A stretch of DNA of 64,000 bases from Kluyvera genomosp. 1 (GCF_001266615.1 NZ_LGHZ01000037.1:1-64000), one strand, 5' to 3'. Shown: positions 18,951-29,493, counted from the first letter of the stretch. The notes: generated by a model not told the origin, from the letters alone. Made by a program: numbers and translations.

Positions 18951-19853
18951 TTAGGCTGTTTTGGTTCTGCGACGAGAATCCAGTGAAATCAGGATAACCG
19001 AGGAGAGGATTAGCAGTGTGCCTAGCCAATCAGGCAAGGTGAAGCTGATCCCAAGCAGCACGAGGGACAGGAACGCGCTACTCAGCGGTTCGGCGCAGCT
19101 CAGGATGCTGGCTTTTGGCCCGCCGATCATCTGCGCTCCTTTCAGATACAGGCTGAACGTTAGCGAAGTCCCAATCACCACCAGGTAGAAGAACGCCAGC
19201 AGTAAATTGCCGGTAATGACCACCTGAGCGCCGTCGCCTGCGTAGAACGGCAGCAGCATTGCGCCGCCCAGCAGCATACTCCAGCCGACGATAGGCAGCG
19301 TGCCGTAACGGGCAATCAGCGTGGAGGGATAGGTGGTATAGAACGCGGCAGCGAATGCCGAGGCGATCCCCCAGAATAGCGCCGCGCCGGAGATGGATAG
19401 CGAAGTCGGGTCCCCGTGGGTCACCAGCAGGAACGTTCCGATAAGCGAAGTGCCGATCGCGGCACAGACAAATGCACCCGGACGCGCTTTGCGCACAAGG
19501 GCGAACCAGGCCACGATAATGGTCGGCGACAGGAACTGCAGCACGGTCGCGGTGGCGGCGTTCGATTTTTCAATCGCCATCAGGAAGGTGAGCTGTACGG
19601 TCATCGCGCCGACAAGGGAAAACAGCAGCAGGCTGAGAATATCTTTGCGGTTTTTCAGAATGCGGAAAATGCCGTCGCCGTGCAGGAAGGAAAAAGTGAG
19701 CAGAATAAAGCCACCGGAGAGCAGGCGAATCATGGTCAGAAACGGCGACTGCATCTGACTGTTTTCCATAATGTACTGCGCGCAAACGCCGGAACTTCCC
19801 CACAATATTGCTGCGATCAGTACGTTTAGCATCCCTTTTCTGGTGGTGCCCAT
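18951..19853 (-). CDS. yicL: EamA-family transporter YicL
   Basis: A 300-residue inner-membrane protein with ten hydrophobic helices in two EamA (DMT) repeats. It is very similar to E. coli YicL as remembered, including [22 protein letters not shown] at the start, [14 protein letters not shown]-like segments and [23 protein letters not shown] in repeat 2. The substrate is unknown; the family includes amino-acid and metabolite exporters. In E. coli the lipoprotein gene nlpA lies between yicL and yicS; it is absent here. Confidence 0.85.
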   Translation of the reverse strand: MGTTRKGMLNVLIAAILWGSSGVCAQYIMENSQMQSPFLTMIRLLSGGFILLTFSFLHGDGIFRILKNRKDILSLLLFSLVGAMTVQLTFLMAIEKSNAATATVLQFLSPTIIVAWFALVRKARPGAFVCAAIGTSLIGTFLLVTHGDPTSLSISGAALFWGIASAFAAAFYTTYPSTLIARYGTLPIVGWSMLLGGAMLLPFYAGDGAQVVITGNLLLAFFYLVVIGTSLTFSLYLKGAQMIGGPKASILSCAEPLSSAFLSLVLLGISFTLPDWLGTLLILSSVILISLDSRRRTKTA

Positions 19854-19912
19854 TTTTCCTCTACCCTGTCATATGATTTTATTTTGGCAGGCATCATAGC
19901 ATGGCGAGAGGC

Positions 19913-19939
19913 TTGCCCCCAGCGATGCGCCGGGGGCAA
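19913..19939. repeat. Hairpin after murP
   Basis: TTGCCCCC (19913-19920) and GGGGGCAA (19932-19939) form a perfect 8-bp stem just past the murP stop. There is no T run in the murP direction, so terminator function is uncertain. Confidence 0.4.
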
Positions 19940-19945
19940 AAAGGG

Positions 19946-21397
19946 TTAGCTGAGATCGACGTTTTTACTGCCGAAAAGCCAGGTCAACAGGAAGCCGAAC
20001 AGGTAGGCGACGGCCAGGCCCGCGACATAAACCGCCATCCCAGCATAGATACCGCTGGCGGAGGTCATCAGCGGAATCGCCACCAGGCCGGAAGGGCCGA
20101 AGACCGTATTTAACCCGACAGGCAGGCCCATCCAGGCGACCAGACCAATGAAGAAGCCGCCACAGGCACCGCCAAGACAGGCGGTGATGAACGGCTTCAT
20201 ACGCGGTAGGGTCACGCCGTAAATCAGCGGTTCGCCGACGCCCAGCAGGCCAGGAATGATGGCGCCTTTAATCTGCGTACGCAGCAGCGAGCCTTGTTTA
20301 GCACGATAGTAAAGCGCCAGCGCGGCGCCGACCTGGCCTGCGCCCGCCATGGCCAGAATGGTGAACAGTGAGTTGAACCCCTGAGCCTCCATCAGCGCGA
20401 AGTACACCGGCACAAAGCCCTGGTGCACGCCAAACATCACCGCCAGCAGGAACAGGCCAGCCAGCACTGCGGAGCCAAACGGGTTACCGTTAAGATGCAG
20501 GAACAGCCATGACATGCCGGTAAACAGATAACCACCGATAGGCATGATCACCACAAAGGTGATGGCACCCATAATCAGCAGCGTGACCGCCGAAGTCAGG
20601 ATCATATCGAGGTTGGCCGGCATTATGCGGCGAACCTGTTTTTCCACCCATGCGCCGAGGATCGCGGCGATCAATACGCCGATAATATTGCCGCGCGGAT
20701 CGATAGTGTGGCCGAAGAAATCGGAGATCCCGGAGTAGAAGCCCACCGCCGCTTTCGGGTCGTAGCCCAGAATAAACAGCGCGGCGATAATCGCCCCGTT
20801 GACGCCAGAGCCGCCAAAAGCTTTCTGAGTGTTATAGCCAATTAGAATACTCAGGAAGGTAAACATGCCCTTACTGAACACTTTCATATAGCTGATAACA
20901 TCAACCAGCGTGGCGTTGGGATGTGCGTTTTCCAGCACGAACAGCTGTTCAGCCAGCGTCGCAAAGCCCAACAGCAGGCCGACGGCGATAAAGCCGGGGA
21001 TAAGCGGCGTAAAGATGGTGGCAAACTTGGCAAGGAACTTCTGCACGCTACCGGTCTGCTTGCCCTTCAGTTCCTGCTTTTTCGCACTGGCGATATCCGC
21101 CAGCGACGCCGCAGGTGCGCTCTCTTCCTGAACCGCTGGTGCCTCTTCTAACAGCTGGTTCATCAGTTCAGCGGCGGTTTGCGCTTTACCTGGCCCCAGG
21201 ATTATCTGGAACTGTTCGTTGCTGACCACCACACCCATCACGCCTTCGACCTGACGAATGGCGGTAACATCCGCCGGTTCTTCGCTGCGCAACGTCAGGC
21301 GCAGGCGGGTCATACAGTTGCCCGCCTGAACCACATTTGGCGCACCGCCAACCAGAGCGAGGAGGCGCGCTACCATCTCTTTATTTATCTTAGCCAT
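19946..21397 (-). CDS. murP: PTS N-acetylmuramic acid EIIBC component
   Basis: A 483-residue permease (E. coli MurP, 474). EIIB is N-terminal with phosphorylation Cys28 in [10 protein letters not shown]; a linker (about 85-120) is followed by a glucose-type EIIC with [14 protein letters not shown]. There is no EIIA domain, so the glucose EIIA (Crr) should supply phosphate. It imports N-acetylmuramic acid as the 6-phosphate, which the adjacent MurQ cleaves. It is 22 bases downstream of murQ in one unit. Confidence 0.95.
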   Translation of the reverse strand: MAKINKEMVARLLALVGGAPNVVQAGNCMTRLRLTLRSEEPADVTAIRQVEGVMGVVVSNEQFQIILGPGKAQTAAELMNQLLEEAPAVQEESAPAASLADIASAKKQELKGKQTGSVQKFLAKFATIFTPLIPGFIAVGLLLGFATLAEQLFVLENAHPNATLVDVISYMKVFSKGMFTFLSILIGYNTQKAFGGSGVNGAIIAALFILGYDPKAAVGFYSGISDFFGHTIDPRGNIIGVLIAAILGAWVEKQVRRIMPANLDMILTSAVTLLIMGAITFVVIMPIGGYLFTGMSWLFLHLNGNPFGSAVLAGLFLLAVMFGVHQGFVPVYFALMEAQGFNSLFTILAMAGAGQVGAALALYYRAKQGSLLRTQIKGAIIPGLLGVGEPLIYGVTLPRMKPFITACLGGACGGFFIGLVAWMGLPVGLNTVFGPSGLVAIPLMTSASGIYAGMAVYVAGLAVAYLFGFLLTWLFGSKNVDLS

Positions 21398-21419
21398 ATC
21401 ACTCTACCTGTTTGACGGA

Positions 21420-22319
21420 TTATTTTTGCAATGCTTTGCGGATAAAGCCGTTGTTGTTTGCCAGCAGTGTTTTAGCCTCGTCGGCGCTCAAATTTGCCAG
21501 CACCATGACGATTGCAGTTTTGCAATGGCTACCGCAGGCGTTCAGCGCGACCTGCGCGGTGTCGCGGTCGCATTCGGTTGCTTCCATTACGATGGATACC
21601 TGGCGTTCAATCAGCTTGGCGTTGGTGGCTTCAACGTCCACCATCAGGTTGCTGTACACCTTGCCGCTGCGGATCATTGCCCCGGTGGTGATCATGTTCA
21701 GCACCAGCTTCTGCGCGGTTCCAGCCTTCAGGCGGGTGGAGCCGGTCACCACTTCTGGGCCAACCACCGGCGTAATGGCGAGATCAGCGCGCTGCGCCAT
21801 TTCACCCTGCGGGTTACAGCTGACAATCGCCACCAGCGCATTCTGCTGATGCGCGTATTCCATGGCGCCCAGCACGTACGGCGTACGGCCGCTGGCGGCG
21901 ATCCCGACCAGCACGTCGTGCTCGTTAAAATTCAGCGCCTGTAGGTCTGCTGCGCCCTGAACGGCGTTATCTTCAACGTTTTCCACGGCTTTAAGAATAG
22001 CGGTATGGCCGCCGGCAATCAGGCCAACGACCTGTTCTGGGCGGGTCCCGAAGGTCGGTGGGCACTCGCTGGCATCCAGGATCCCCAAACGCCCAGAGGT
22101 GCCGGCGCCAATGTAGATCAGGCGTCCGCCCTTGCTAAAGGCAGCCGCAACGCTATCAACCAGCTGAGCAATCTGCGGAATGTACGGCGTGATTGCGTGG
22201 GCAACCAGCTGATCTTCCTTGTTAATCACCGTCAGCATCTCTTCGGTGGAAAGGGTGTCAATATTGGCGCTGTTCGCGTTACGTCGTTCGGTTAGCAGTT
22301 TGCTCAGGTCGATACTCAT
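21420..22319 (-). CDS. murQ: N-acetylmuramic acid 6-phosphate etherase
   Basis: Cleaves the lactyl ether of MurNAc-6-phosphate to give GlcNAc-6-phosphate and D-lactate in cell-wall recycling. It is 299 residues, the usual length. A SIS sugar-phosphate fold shows YIGAGTSGRLGILDASECPPTF, with Glu85 as the probable catalytic acid, and GIAASGRTPYVLGAMEYA. The usual divergent repressor gene murR is not present here; the upstream neighbour is an MFS exporter on the same strand. Confidence 0.95.
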   Translation of the reverse strand: MSIDLSKLLTERRNANSANIDTLSTEEMLTVINKEDQLVAHAITPYIPQIAQLVDSVAAAFSKGGRLIYIGAGTSGRLGILDASECPPTFGTRPEQVVGLIAGGHTAILKAVENVEDNAVQGAADLQALNFNEHDVLVGIAASGRTPYVLGAMEYAHQQNALVAIVSCNPQGEMAQRADLAITPVVGPEVVTGSTRLKAGTAQKLVLNMITTGAMIRSGKVYSNLMVDVEATNAKLIERQVSIVMEATECDRDTAQVALNACGSHCKTAIVMVLANLSADEAKTLLANNNGFIRKALQK

Positions 22320-22356
22320 CGGAAAACCTCATCATTCACAGTGGCGGGCAGTATAA

Positions 22357-22392
22357 GGAATTATTTATTCCATTCATGTGAAGGTTATCACG
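22357..22392 (-). promoter_or_regulatory. CRP-like site and dyad ahead of murQ
   Basis: TGTGA-N6-TCACG (22377-22392) matches the CRP consensus at nine of ten positions. GGAAT-TATTT-ATTCC (22357-22371), a perfect 5+5+5 dyad, lies between it and the murQ start. The CRP site agrees with the known cAMP-CRP dependence of murQP in E. coli. The dyad is a possible repressor site (MurR-like), inferred only. Confidence 0.5.
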
Positions 22393-22482
22393 ATTGATGT
22401 GGAAGGAGTAATAGGGAATTTGTAGGTATGGCGGGAAATGTTGCGGTAATAGTGATGGAATATTTTATTACCGCGACATTTT

Positions 22483-23646
22483 TTACTGTGCAGTGCGCGC
22501 TTTTTTAAGGCCAAAACACAATGCGATGGCGTAGGAAATCGCCATCGCGAGACTCATTTTCAGCATGGTTTCGCCACCCAGTCCGGCCAGCGGTGCGGCG
22601 ATGCCGCCGCAAACGAACATCAGCGTGCCCATCAACGCGGATGCGCTGCCCGATTGTTCACTGCTGACGGCGCTCATGGCTTCAGAGCCCGAGACGGTGC
22701 TGATGCCGCTCATGAATGAAACGGTAAAGAACAGGCCAACCAGTGCGGGAATCGCCAGATGCAGCGAAGCCAGCAGTACGGTGACGACTGCGCAGGTGAC
22801 AGCCAGCAGCAGGCCTCGTCGCAGCAGCGTTTCGGCGGCAATACGTTGGGAGAGACGGGAGAAAATTAACGCGGCGATAATCAGGCCAATACCGTTAAGG
22901 CCAAACAGCAGGCTGAACTGCATGGCGCTCATCCCGTATTCGCTTTGAATCACGAATGATGAAGAGCCGATGTAGGAAAACAGCCCGGCCATCATAAAGG
23001 CCTGAATCAGACAGTAGCGCAGGAAGCGGCGGTTTTTCAGTACCGGTGTTTTCGCGCGCGCTTCGTGCGCGGTGGCACTTTTGGCAGGCAGCGTTTCATG
23101 CAGCACGACCAGGCTTAACAGCAGTAAAACCACGCCGATACCGGCCATCGCCCAGAACAGAATTCGCCAGTCAAAGGCGGTGATGATGTAGCCGCCGATC
23201 ACCGGTGAAATCACCGGAGCAATACCGTTAACCGTCATTAGCAGGGCGAAAAACTGGGTCAGCATCGCGCCCTGATACCGGTCGCGGGCAATAGAACGCG
23301 ACAGCACCGAACCGCCCGCCCCGGCAAAGCCCTGCACGAAGCGCCAGACGATCAGCATATGGATATCCTGAGTCGTCGCGCACATCGCAGAGGAGAAGAT
23401 AAACAGCAGTAGCGAAAGTGCCAGTGGCTTTTTACGGCCGATGCGATCGCTTAACGGACCGAAAAATAGCTGGCCAAGGCCGAGACCAATCAGCGCGGCG
23501 GTCAACGAAAATTGCGTTTGCGTGCCGGTAGCATTCAGCTGGTCGGTGATTTCCGGCAGCGCCGGGAGGTAAAAGTCAGTACAGAGTGGGCCGATGGCGG
23601 TTAGCAGGCCCAGCGTCAGCACCCATGAAAGGGCGATGCGTGGCAT
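22483..23646 (-). CDS. Bcr/CflA-type multidrug MFS exporter
   Basis: A 387-residue, twelve-helix drug:proton antiporter of the Bcr/CflA subfamily. It shows TDFYLPALPEI after helix 1, the GPLSDRIGRKKPL loop 2-3 motif and WRFVQGFAGAGGSVLSRSIARDRY in helix 4. An upstream in-frame start (23697) would add 17 residues; the ATG at 23646 has AGGAG 7 bases ahead and starts directly before the first helix. The substrate is unknown; related proteins export bicyclomycin, chloramphenicol or dipeptides. Confidence 0.85.
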   Translation of the reverse strand: MPRIALSWVLTLGLLTAIGPLCTDFYLPALPEITDQLNATGTQTQFSLTAALIGLGLGQLFFGPLSDRIGRKKPLALSLLLFIFSSAMCATTQDIHMLIVWRFVQGFAGAGGSVLSRSIARDRYQGAMLTQFFALLMTVNGIAPVISPVIGGYIITAFDWRILFWAMAGIGVVLLLLSLVVLHETLPAKSATAHEARAKTPVLKNRRFLRYCLIQAFMMAGLFSYIGSSSFVIQSEYGMSAMQFSLLFGLNGIGLIIAALIFSRLSQRIAAETLLRRGLLLAVTCAVVTVLLASLHLAIPALVGLFFTVSFMSGISTVSGSEAMSAVSSEQSGSASALMGTLMFVCGGIAAPLAGLGGETMLKMSLAMAISYAIALCFGLKKARTAQ

Positions 23647-23765
23647 AAAAGCTCCTGTTGTGAATTCGGTTATCGGGTAGGTCGGTTTAGTGGCCACCCA
23701 ACATGGGAGACATGTCGGATGGCGCTGCGTTGAACCGGTCTACGTGATGCGCAAAGGGCAGAAAA

Positions 23766-25130
23766 TTAGCTCGCCCCGCCGCCCAGCGACTGCCATAGGG
23801 TGATGCGGTTATCCAGTTCGGTCTGCTGGAGGGCAATCAGCCCCTGCTGCGCCGACCACAGCGAACGCTGCGCGGTCAGCGCGGTCAGGTAATCGCCGAC
23901 TCCGGCCTGGTAGCGCTTCATGGCAACGTCAAATGTCTGCTGCTCGGCCGCGATGTACTGGCGCTGGGCATCCAGCTGTTCCTCCAGCGTTTGTCGGCGC
24001 GCGAGCGCGTCGGCGACATCTTTAAACGCGCTCTGAATGGTTTTCTCATAGGTGGCGATCAACCCCTTTTTCTCCGCTTCGGCATAGCGCAGCTTCGCCA
24101 TATTGCTGCCGCCGCTAAACAGCGGGAGAGAAATCGACGGAGCGAACGACCACACGCTCATGCCGTGGCTAAACAGCGATGATAACGAATCACTGCCCAC
24201 GCCCGCGCTGGCGGTCAGCGAGATGGTAGGGAAGAAATTCGCTCGCGCAGCACCGATATTGGCGTTAGCGCTCAGCAGGTTGTGCTCGGCCTCCTGAATA
24301 TCCGGGCGTTTGAGCAGCACCGATGAAGAAACGCCTGCTGGCACCAGCGTGATGGTGTTTTCGCCGAGGCTTTCCAGCGTGCCCGGCAGCAGGGAGTCCG
24401 GAACGGTTTGCCCGGCTAGCAGATTGATGGCGTTTTTATCCTGCATCACCAGCGTTTGATAGCTGGCAACGCTGGCGCGCGCTTGCTGATAGACGCTCAT
24501 TGCCGAGCTTACGTCCGTAGCGGCAGCGGTGCCAATCTGCTGCTGACGCTGGACGATTTTTAGCGAGTTGGCAGCGCTGGCCATCGTCTGCTGCGCCAGC
24601 GCGAGGTTGCTGTTATCTGCCGCCAGCGTCACCCATGCGGTGGAGAGTTCAGAAATCATCGTCAGGCGCGTATTCTGCGCGGTGTATTCGCTGGCAAGCC
24701 AGGTCTCACGTGCCGCGCGAGAAAGGCTCTGGTTGCGGCCAAATAAATCCAGCTCGAAGCTGGAAACGGCGCCATCGGCCTGCGCGGTGGTGCTGACGCC
24801 GGTGGTGGTGGTACGGCTACGGCTTCCAGTTAGCTCGGCATCAACCGTTGGGAAGAGCGACGCGCGCGTTTCACCAAACTGTGCCCGCGCGGCATCGATA
24901 TCGGCAATCGCCTTTTGCACATCGCGGTTGCTGTTTAGCGCCATGCTGACCACTTTGTTCAGGCGGGCATCTTTCACCACCTGTTGCCAGTTGCCAATGA
25001 CCGCCGTTGCCTGCCCCTGCGTACCCGGCAGCGAGGCCGGGACGGGGGCGTCGGGGCGCTGATAGTTCGGGTCGAGTGACACACAGCCGACGCTCAGGAA
25101 AGCAATAAATAAAACAGAGAGACGAAACAT
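23766..25130 (-). CDS. RND pump outer-membrane channel lipoprotein, EefC-like
   Basis: A 454-residue TolC-like channel of the NodT/OprM family. The lipoprotein signal ends in VGC (Cys16), followed by two outer-membrane efflux repeats with long alpha-helical stretches (GAARANFFPTISLTASAG in repeat 2). It forms the exit duct for the adjacent RND pump and is last in the three-gene unit, 3 bases after the pump gene. Length and company fit EefC of Enterobacter/Klebsiella; that assignment is by memory of gene order and size. Confidence 0.85.
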   Translation of the reverse strand: MFRLSVLFIAFLSVGCVSLDPNYQRPDAPVPASLPGTQGQATAVIGNWQQVVKDARLNKVVSMALNSNRDVQKAIADIDAARAQFGETRASLFPTVDAELTGSRSRTTTTGVSTTAQADGAVSSFELDLFGRNQSLSRAARETWLASEYTAQNTRLTMISELSTAWVTLAADNSNLALAQQTMASAANSLKIVQRQQQIGTAAATDVSSAMSVYQQARASVASYQTLVMQDKNAINLLAGQTVPDSLLPGTLESLGENTITLVPAGVSSSVLLKRPDIQEAEHNLLSANANIGAARANFFPTISLTASAGVGSDSLSSLFSHGMSVWSFAPSISLPLFSGGSNMAKLRYAEAEKKGLIATYEKTIQSAFKDVADALARRQTLEEQLDAQRQYIAAEQQTFDVAMKRYQAGVGDYLTALTAQRSLWSAQQGLIALQQTELDNRITLWQSLGGGAS

Positions 25131-25133
25131 AAC

Positions 25134-28100
25134 TTACCCCTGACGGCGTTTACCGGCGAACAGACGTTTCACCAGCACAAAGAATAACGGAACAAAGAAA
25201 ATCGCCAGCAGCGTCGCGGTTAAGGTGCCGCCGATAATCCCGGTACCGATGGCGATACGGCTGTTTGCACCCGCACCGGTGGCGATGGCCAGCGGCGTCA
25301 CCCCGGCGACAAACGCTAGCGAGGTCATGATGATAGGGCGCAGGCGGGTTTGCGCTGCGCGCAGTGCCGCACGGGAGAGGGAATACCCCTCTTCCACCGC
25401 CGCTTCGGCGAACTCGACAATCAAAATGGCGTTCTTCGACGACAGCCCAATCGTGGTTAACAGCGCCACCTGGAAGTAGACGTCATTGCTCAGCCCTCGC
25501 ATCCAGGCCGCCAGTGCAGCGCCCAACAGGCCAAGCGGAATCACCATGATGACGGAAATCGGCACTGACCAGCTCTCATACAGCGCCGCCAGACACAGGA
25601 ACACCACCAGAATCGAGATGGCATACAGGGTCATCGCCTGGCCGCTGGCCAGTTTTTCTTGCAAAGACAGGCCGCTCCACGCCCAGGTAGAACCGGCGGG
25701 GAGATTGTTGGCCAGGGTTTCCATGGTGGTCATCGCGGTACCGGAGCTGGCGCCGGAGGCGTTTTCACCCTGAATTTCATAGGCTGCTGCGCCGTTGTAA
25801 CGCACCAGGCTTTCCGGGCCGTATTCCCAGCGGGTGGTGGCGAAGGCGGAGAACGGCGTCATGCTGTTATCGCTGCCGCGCACGAACCATTTACCAAGAT
25901 CGGCCGGCGCGGAACGAGAGTCGCTGTCGCCCTGGATATAGACTTTTTTCACACGCCCACGGTCGATGAAGTCGTTCACGTAGGTACCGCCCCACGCGCT
26001 GGAGAGCGTCGAGGTGACATCGCTCAGCGACAGACCCAGAGACACCGCTTTACTGTTGTCGATATCCACCTGCAGCTGCGGAGTTTGCGGCATATCGTTG
26101 GCGCGCACCGCGTGCAGCGTGGCGTCCTGATTGGCTTTGCCGATCAATTCATCGCGCATTTTCAATAAATCCGCGCGGTCGGTGCCGCCGCTGGCCAGCA
26201 GTTCGAAGGTGAAACCGTTGCTCTGGCCCAGACCATCGACCGAAGGTGGCGTCATGGCGAACAGGGTGGCATCACGAATCGCGCCCAGCTCTTTGGTTGC
26301 GCGTAGCGCAATGGCCTGCGCGGTGTTTTCCGTCCCTTTACGTTCGGACCAGTTTTTCAGCGAGACGAAGGCCATCCCGGCGTTCTGCCCGCTGCCGCTG
26401 AAGCTAAAGCCGTTAACGGTGAAGATAACGTTGGTGTTGTCTTTTTCGTTGTTGAGGAACCAGTTGGTCACCTGCTGGCTGACTTCCGCGGTGCGCGAGT
26501 TGGTTGCCCCCGCAGGCAAGGTGTACTGGACCATGATTTCGCCCTGATCTTCGACGGGCAGGAAGCTGCCGGGCAGTTTCCACATCGCCAGCGCCATACC
26601 GCCGCAGATGGCCAGATACACCACCATAACCAGGCCGGAGCGGCTCAGGGTGTTCAGGACTTTGTGTTTGTACTTGCGCTCGCTGGCGCCGTAAAAGCGG
26701 TTAAACGCGCCGAAGAAGCCTTTTTTGTGCGGTGGGGTGTGGCTCAGAATCGAGCCGCACAGCGCGGGCGTCAGGGTTAACGCCACTACCACCGACAGCA
26801 TCATTGCCGAAATAATGGTGACCGAGAACTGACGATAGATAACGCCGGTAGAGCCGCCGAAGAACGCCATTGGCAGGAATACCGCAGAGAGCACCAGCGC
26901 GATGGCGACCAGTGCACCGGAGATTTCGCCCATCGATTTTTCGGTGGCTTCGCGGGCAGGTAGCCCTTCGTCGCGCATAATACGCTCGACGTTTTCTACT
27001 ACCACGATGGCGTCATCCACCAATAGCCCGATGGCCAGCACCATCGCAAACAGCGTCAGGGTGTTAATCGAGTAGCCGAACAGCGCCAGAATACCGAAGG
27101 TCCCCAGCAGTACCACCGGCACGGCCAGTGCGGGGATAAGCGTCGCGCGGATGTTTTGCAGGAACAGATACATCACGCACACCACGAGGATAATGGCTTC
27201 AAACAGCGTTTGAACCACGTCCTCGACGGAGATTTTAATAAACTCGGTACTGTCTTTTGGATACGCAACGTCATAGCCCTGCGGCATGTTACGTTTGTAT
27301 TCGTTGATTTTATCTTTAACCAGCGTTGCGGTGCTCAGGGCGTTAGCGCCTGGTGCCAGCATCACCGCCATCCCGGCTGCCGGGTGGCCGTTCAGTTTCG
27401 CGACAGCAGTGTAATCTTCACTGCCCATTTCGACGCGGGCGATGTCGCCGACGCGAACCACTGCGCCGTTCGACTGGCTTTTGACGATGATATTTTTGAA
27501 CTGTTCGACCGTTTGCAGTCGTGACTGAGCGCGAACGGTAGCGGTTAGCTGCTGGGTATCCGGTGACGGCAGGGCGCCGATTTTACCGGCGGAAACCTGC
27601 ACGTTTTGCGCTTCAATCGCCGTTTGCACGTCAGACGGCATCAGGGAGTAAGAGGCCAGCTTGGCCGGATCCATCCAGATGCGCATCGCATATTCAGCGC
27701 CAAATACCTGCAGACTGCCGACGCCGTCGAGACGGGCCATCGGGTCCTGCATATTACTCACCAGCCAGTCGGCAATATCCGAACTACTGGCTTTATCGGT
27801 GGTGTCGTAAACCCCCATGATCAGCAGGAAGTTGCTTTGGGATTTTACGACGGTTACCCCAGCTTGCTGAACTTCGCTCGGCAGGCGCGATTCCGCCTGC
27901 TGCACTTTGTTCTGCACCTGAACCTGCGCGGTGTCCGGGTCGGTACCCTGTTCGAAGGTCACGGTAATACTGACCGAACCGTCGGAGCTGCTGGTGGAGG
28001 TGAAGTAGAGCAGGTTATCCAGCCCGGTGAGCTGTTGTTCGATAACCTGGGTCACGCTGTTTTCCAGGGTCTGCGCTGAGGCCCCGGTGTAGGTGGCGGA

Positions 28101-28238
28101 AATTTTAATCGACGGTGGTGCGACGTCAGGATACTGCGCGACCGGCAGCGTTTTGATGGCCAGCATCCCGGCCAGCATAATCAGAATCGCGATAACCCAG
28201 GCAAAGACCGGGCGTCGCACAAAGAAGCTGGAAAACAT
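25134..28238 (-). CDS. RND-family multidrug efflux pump, EefB-like
   Basis: A 1034-residue HAE1-family resistance-nodulation-division transporter. Twelve helices occur in two repeats with large periplasmic loops after helices 1 and 7. The proton-relay aspartates are in GLLVDDAIVVVENVER of helix 4, and the start MFSSFFVRRPVFAWVIAILIM is typical. It exports drugs and amphiphiles through the adaptor and channel encoded beside it. Its start overlaps the adaptor stop by 1 base. EefB is the best match by context; AcrB-like paralogues cannot be fully excluded. Confidence 0.92.
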   Translation of the reverse strand: MFSSFFVRRPVFAWVIAILIMLAGMLAIKTLPVAQYPDVAPPSIKISATYTGASAQTLENSVTQVIEQQLTGLDNLLYFTSTSSSDGSVSITVTFEQGTDPDTAQVQVQNKVQQAESRLPSEVQQAGVTVVKSQSNFLLIMGVYDTTDKASSSDIADWLVSNMQDPMARLDGVGSLQVFGAEYAMRIWMDPAKLASYSLMPSDVQTAIEAQNVQVSAGKIGALPSPDTQQLTATVRAQSRLQTVEQFKNIIVKSQSNGAVVRVGDIARVEMGSEDYTAVAKLNGHPAAGMAVMLAPGANALSTATLVKDKINEYKRNMPQGYDVAYPKDSTEFIKISVEDVVQTLFEAIILVVCVMYLFLQNIRATLIPALAVPVVLLGTFGILALFGYSINTLTLFAMVLAIGLLVDDAIVVVENVERIMRDEGLPAREATEKSMGEISGALVAIALVLSAVFLPMAFFGGSTGVIYRQFSVTIISAMMLSVVVALTLTPALCGSILSHTPPHKKGFFGAFNRFYGASERKYKHKVLNTLSRSGLVMVVYLAICGGMALAMWKLPGSFLPVEDQGEIMVQYTLPAGATNSRTAEVSQQVTNWFLNNEKDNTNVIFTVNGFSFSGSGQNAGMAFVSLKNWSERKGTENTAQAIALRATKELGAIRDATLFAMTPPSVDGLGQSNGFTFELLASGGTDRADLLKMRDELIGKANQDATLHAVRANDMPQTPQLQVDIDNSKAVSLGLSLSDVTSTLSSAWGGTYVNDFIDRGRVKKVYIQGDSDSRSAPADLGKWFVRGSDNSMTPFSAFATTRWEYGPESLVRYNGAAAYEIQGENASGASSGTAMTTMETLANNLPAGSTWAWSGLSLQEKLASGQAMTLYAISILVVFLCLAALYESWSVPISVIMVIPLGLLGAALAAWMRGLSNDVYFQVALLTTIGLSSKNAILIVEFAEAAVEEGYSLSRAALRAAQTRLRPIIMTSLAFVAGVTPLAIATGAGANSRIAIGTGIIGGTLTATLLAIFFVPLFFVLVKRLFAGKRRQG

Positions 28239-29359
28239 TAGGCTTTGCCTCCGTTGCTGGTTACTTCAACGGGTTTCACCTGCTGCCCAACCATCACTTT
28301 TGCCGAACCTTCGACAATCAGCTTATCGCCGGCCTGTAAGCCGCTTAACACCAGCCACTTGTCGCCGTAGGTGTCACCGGTTTCCAACTGGCGCTGTTCA
28401 ACTTTGTTGTCAGCACCGACGACCAGCGCGGTGGCGATACCTTTCGCATCGCGGGTGACGCCCTGCTGTGGTGCCAGAATGGCATCGTTCATGATGCCTT
28501 CATCCACTTTGGCGCGCACGAACATCCCCGGTAGCAATTGCTGTTTTGGATTCGGGAATACGGCACGCAGGGTCACGGAACCGGTCGATTCATCCACCGC
28601 CACTTCGGTCAGCGCCAGGCGACCTTTTTCGCTGTAGGTTGAGCCGTCTTCCAATATCAGCGCCACATTCATGGTGTCGCTATTGGATGCCAGCGACTGT
28701 TTGCGCAGGCGCAGCAGGTCAACGCTGGAGCGGGTAAGATCAACGTACATGGTGTCGAGGCCGCGAATAGTGGCCAGCGCAGTGGTTTGCTCAGCGGACA
28801 CTAGCGCCCCCGGCGTCACGGAGGAGATACCGATCCGCCCGGCGATCGGGGCGGTAATGGTGGTCCAGTTCAGGTTGATGCGTGCGCTTTCCAGCGCGGC
28901 TTTTTTCGACTCAACGCTGGCTCTATCCTGCGCACAGGTGGAGGCCGCGTCGTCGGCATCCTGGCGGGAAACGCCGTTTTCTTTAACCAGCTGCGCGTAA
29001 CGCTGGGCTTTCGCACAGTCGGCGGCGACCAGCGCCTGCGCCTGTTTCAGCGCCGCGGCGGCTTCGTTGTAGGTGGCACGGAAGCTGTCAGGTTCAATCT
29101 GATACAGCGGCTGTCCGGCTTTAACGTTATCGCCTTCATTAAAAAGCCGTTTCTGGATAATACCGGTGACCTGCGGGCGGACTTCCGCGCTCATGGCGGC
29201 AGATGTGCGTCCGGTCAGTTCACTGACAATCGAAACGGGTTGGCTTTTTAATGTGACGATGCCGACTTCCTGCGCTGGAAGCTGCGAAGGCGCAGTGGGG
29301 ACATTATCGCATCCGCTCAGGAGAAATAATGCAGCGATGGTGGTTGTGATGTATTTCAT
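28238..29359 (-). CDS. RND pump periplasmic adaptor lipoprotein, EefA-like
   Basis: A 373-residue membrane-fusion protein. The lipobox is LSGC (Cys17), followed by a barrel-sandwich and alpha-hairpin (about residues 60-175: FNEGDNVKAGQPLYQIEP and a long helical stretch), then beta-barrel domains with TAPIAGRIGISSVTPGALV. It links the inner pump to the outer channel. First in the three-gene unit. Confidence 0.9.
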   Translation of the reverse strand: MKYITTTIAALFLLSGCDNVPTAPSQLPAQEVGIVTLKSQPVSIVSELTGRTSAAMSAEVRPQVTGIIQKRLFNEGDNVKAGQPLYQIEPDSFRATYNEAAAALKQAQALVAADCAKAQRYAQLVKENGVSRQDADDAASTCAQDRASVESKKAALESARINLNWTTITAPIAGRIGISSVTPGALVSAEQTTALATIRGLDTMYVDLTRSSVDLLRLRKQSLASNSDTMNVALILEDGSTYSEKGRLALTEVAVDESTGSVTLRAVFPNPKQQLLPGMFVRAKVDEGIMNDAILAPQQGVTRDAKGIATALVVGADNKVEQRQLETGDTYGDKWLVLSGLQAGDKLIVEGSAKVMVGQQVKPVEVTSNGGKA

Positions 29360-29456
29360 ATTTTTCTCAGGGTGAACGAAGACCTCCTCACGAATTAACG
29401 CAAGGATTTTAAGGGTAAACAGGCCCGCGCTTCCGGAAGGTCGGAAACGACAAAAG

Positions 29457-29473
29457 GGGGAAAAATATTCCCC
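29457..29473 (-). terminator. Weak hairpin after the TetR regulator of the RND pump
   Basis: GGGGAA-N5-TTCCCC, followed on the minus strand by CTTTT. It lies just past the regulator's stop and could be a weak terminator separating it from the pump promoter. Confidence 0.35.
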
Positions 29474-29493
29474 TGGTGATTAAACGGTATTAA

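Noticed and set aside
18491-19945. selC tRNA gene or an associated integration site near yicL
   Set aside because: selC lies in this general region in E. coli, so I looked for it, but no cloverleaf-like sequence was seen in the spacers around yicS and yicL.
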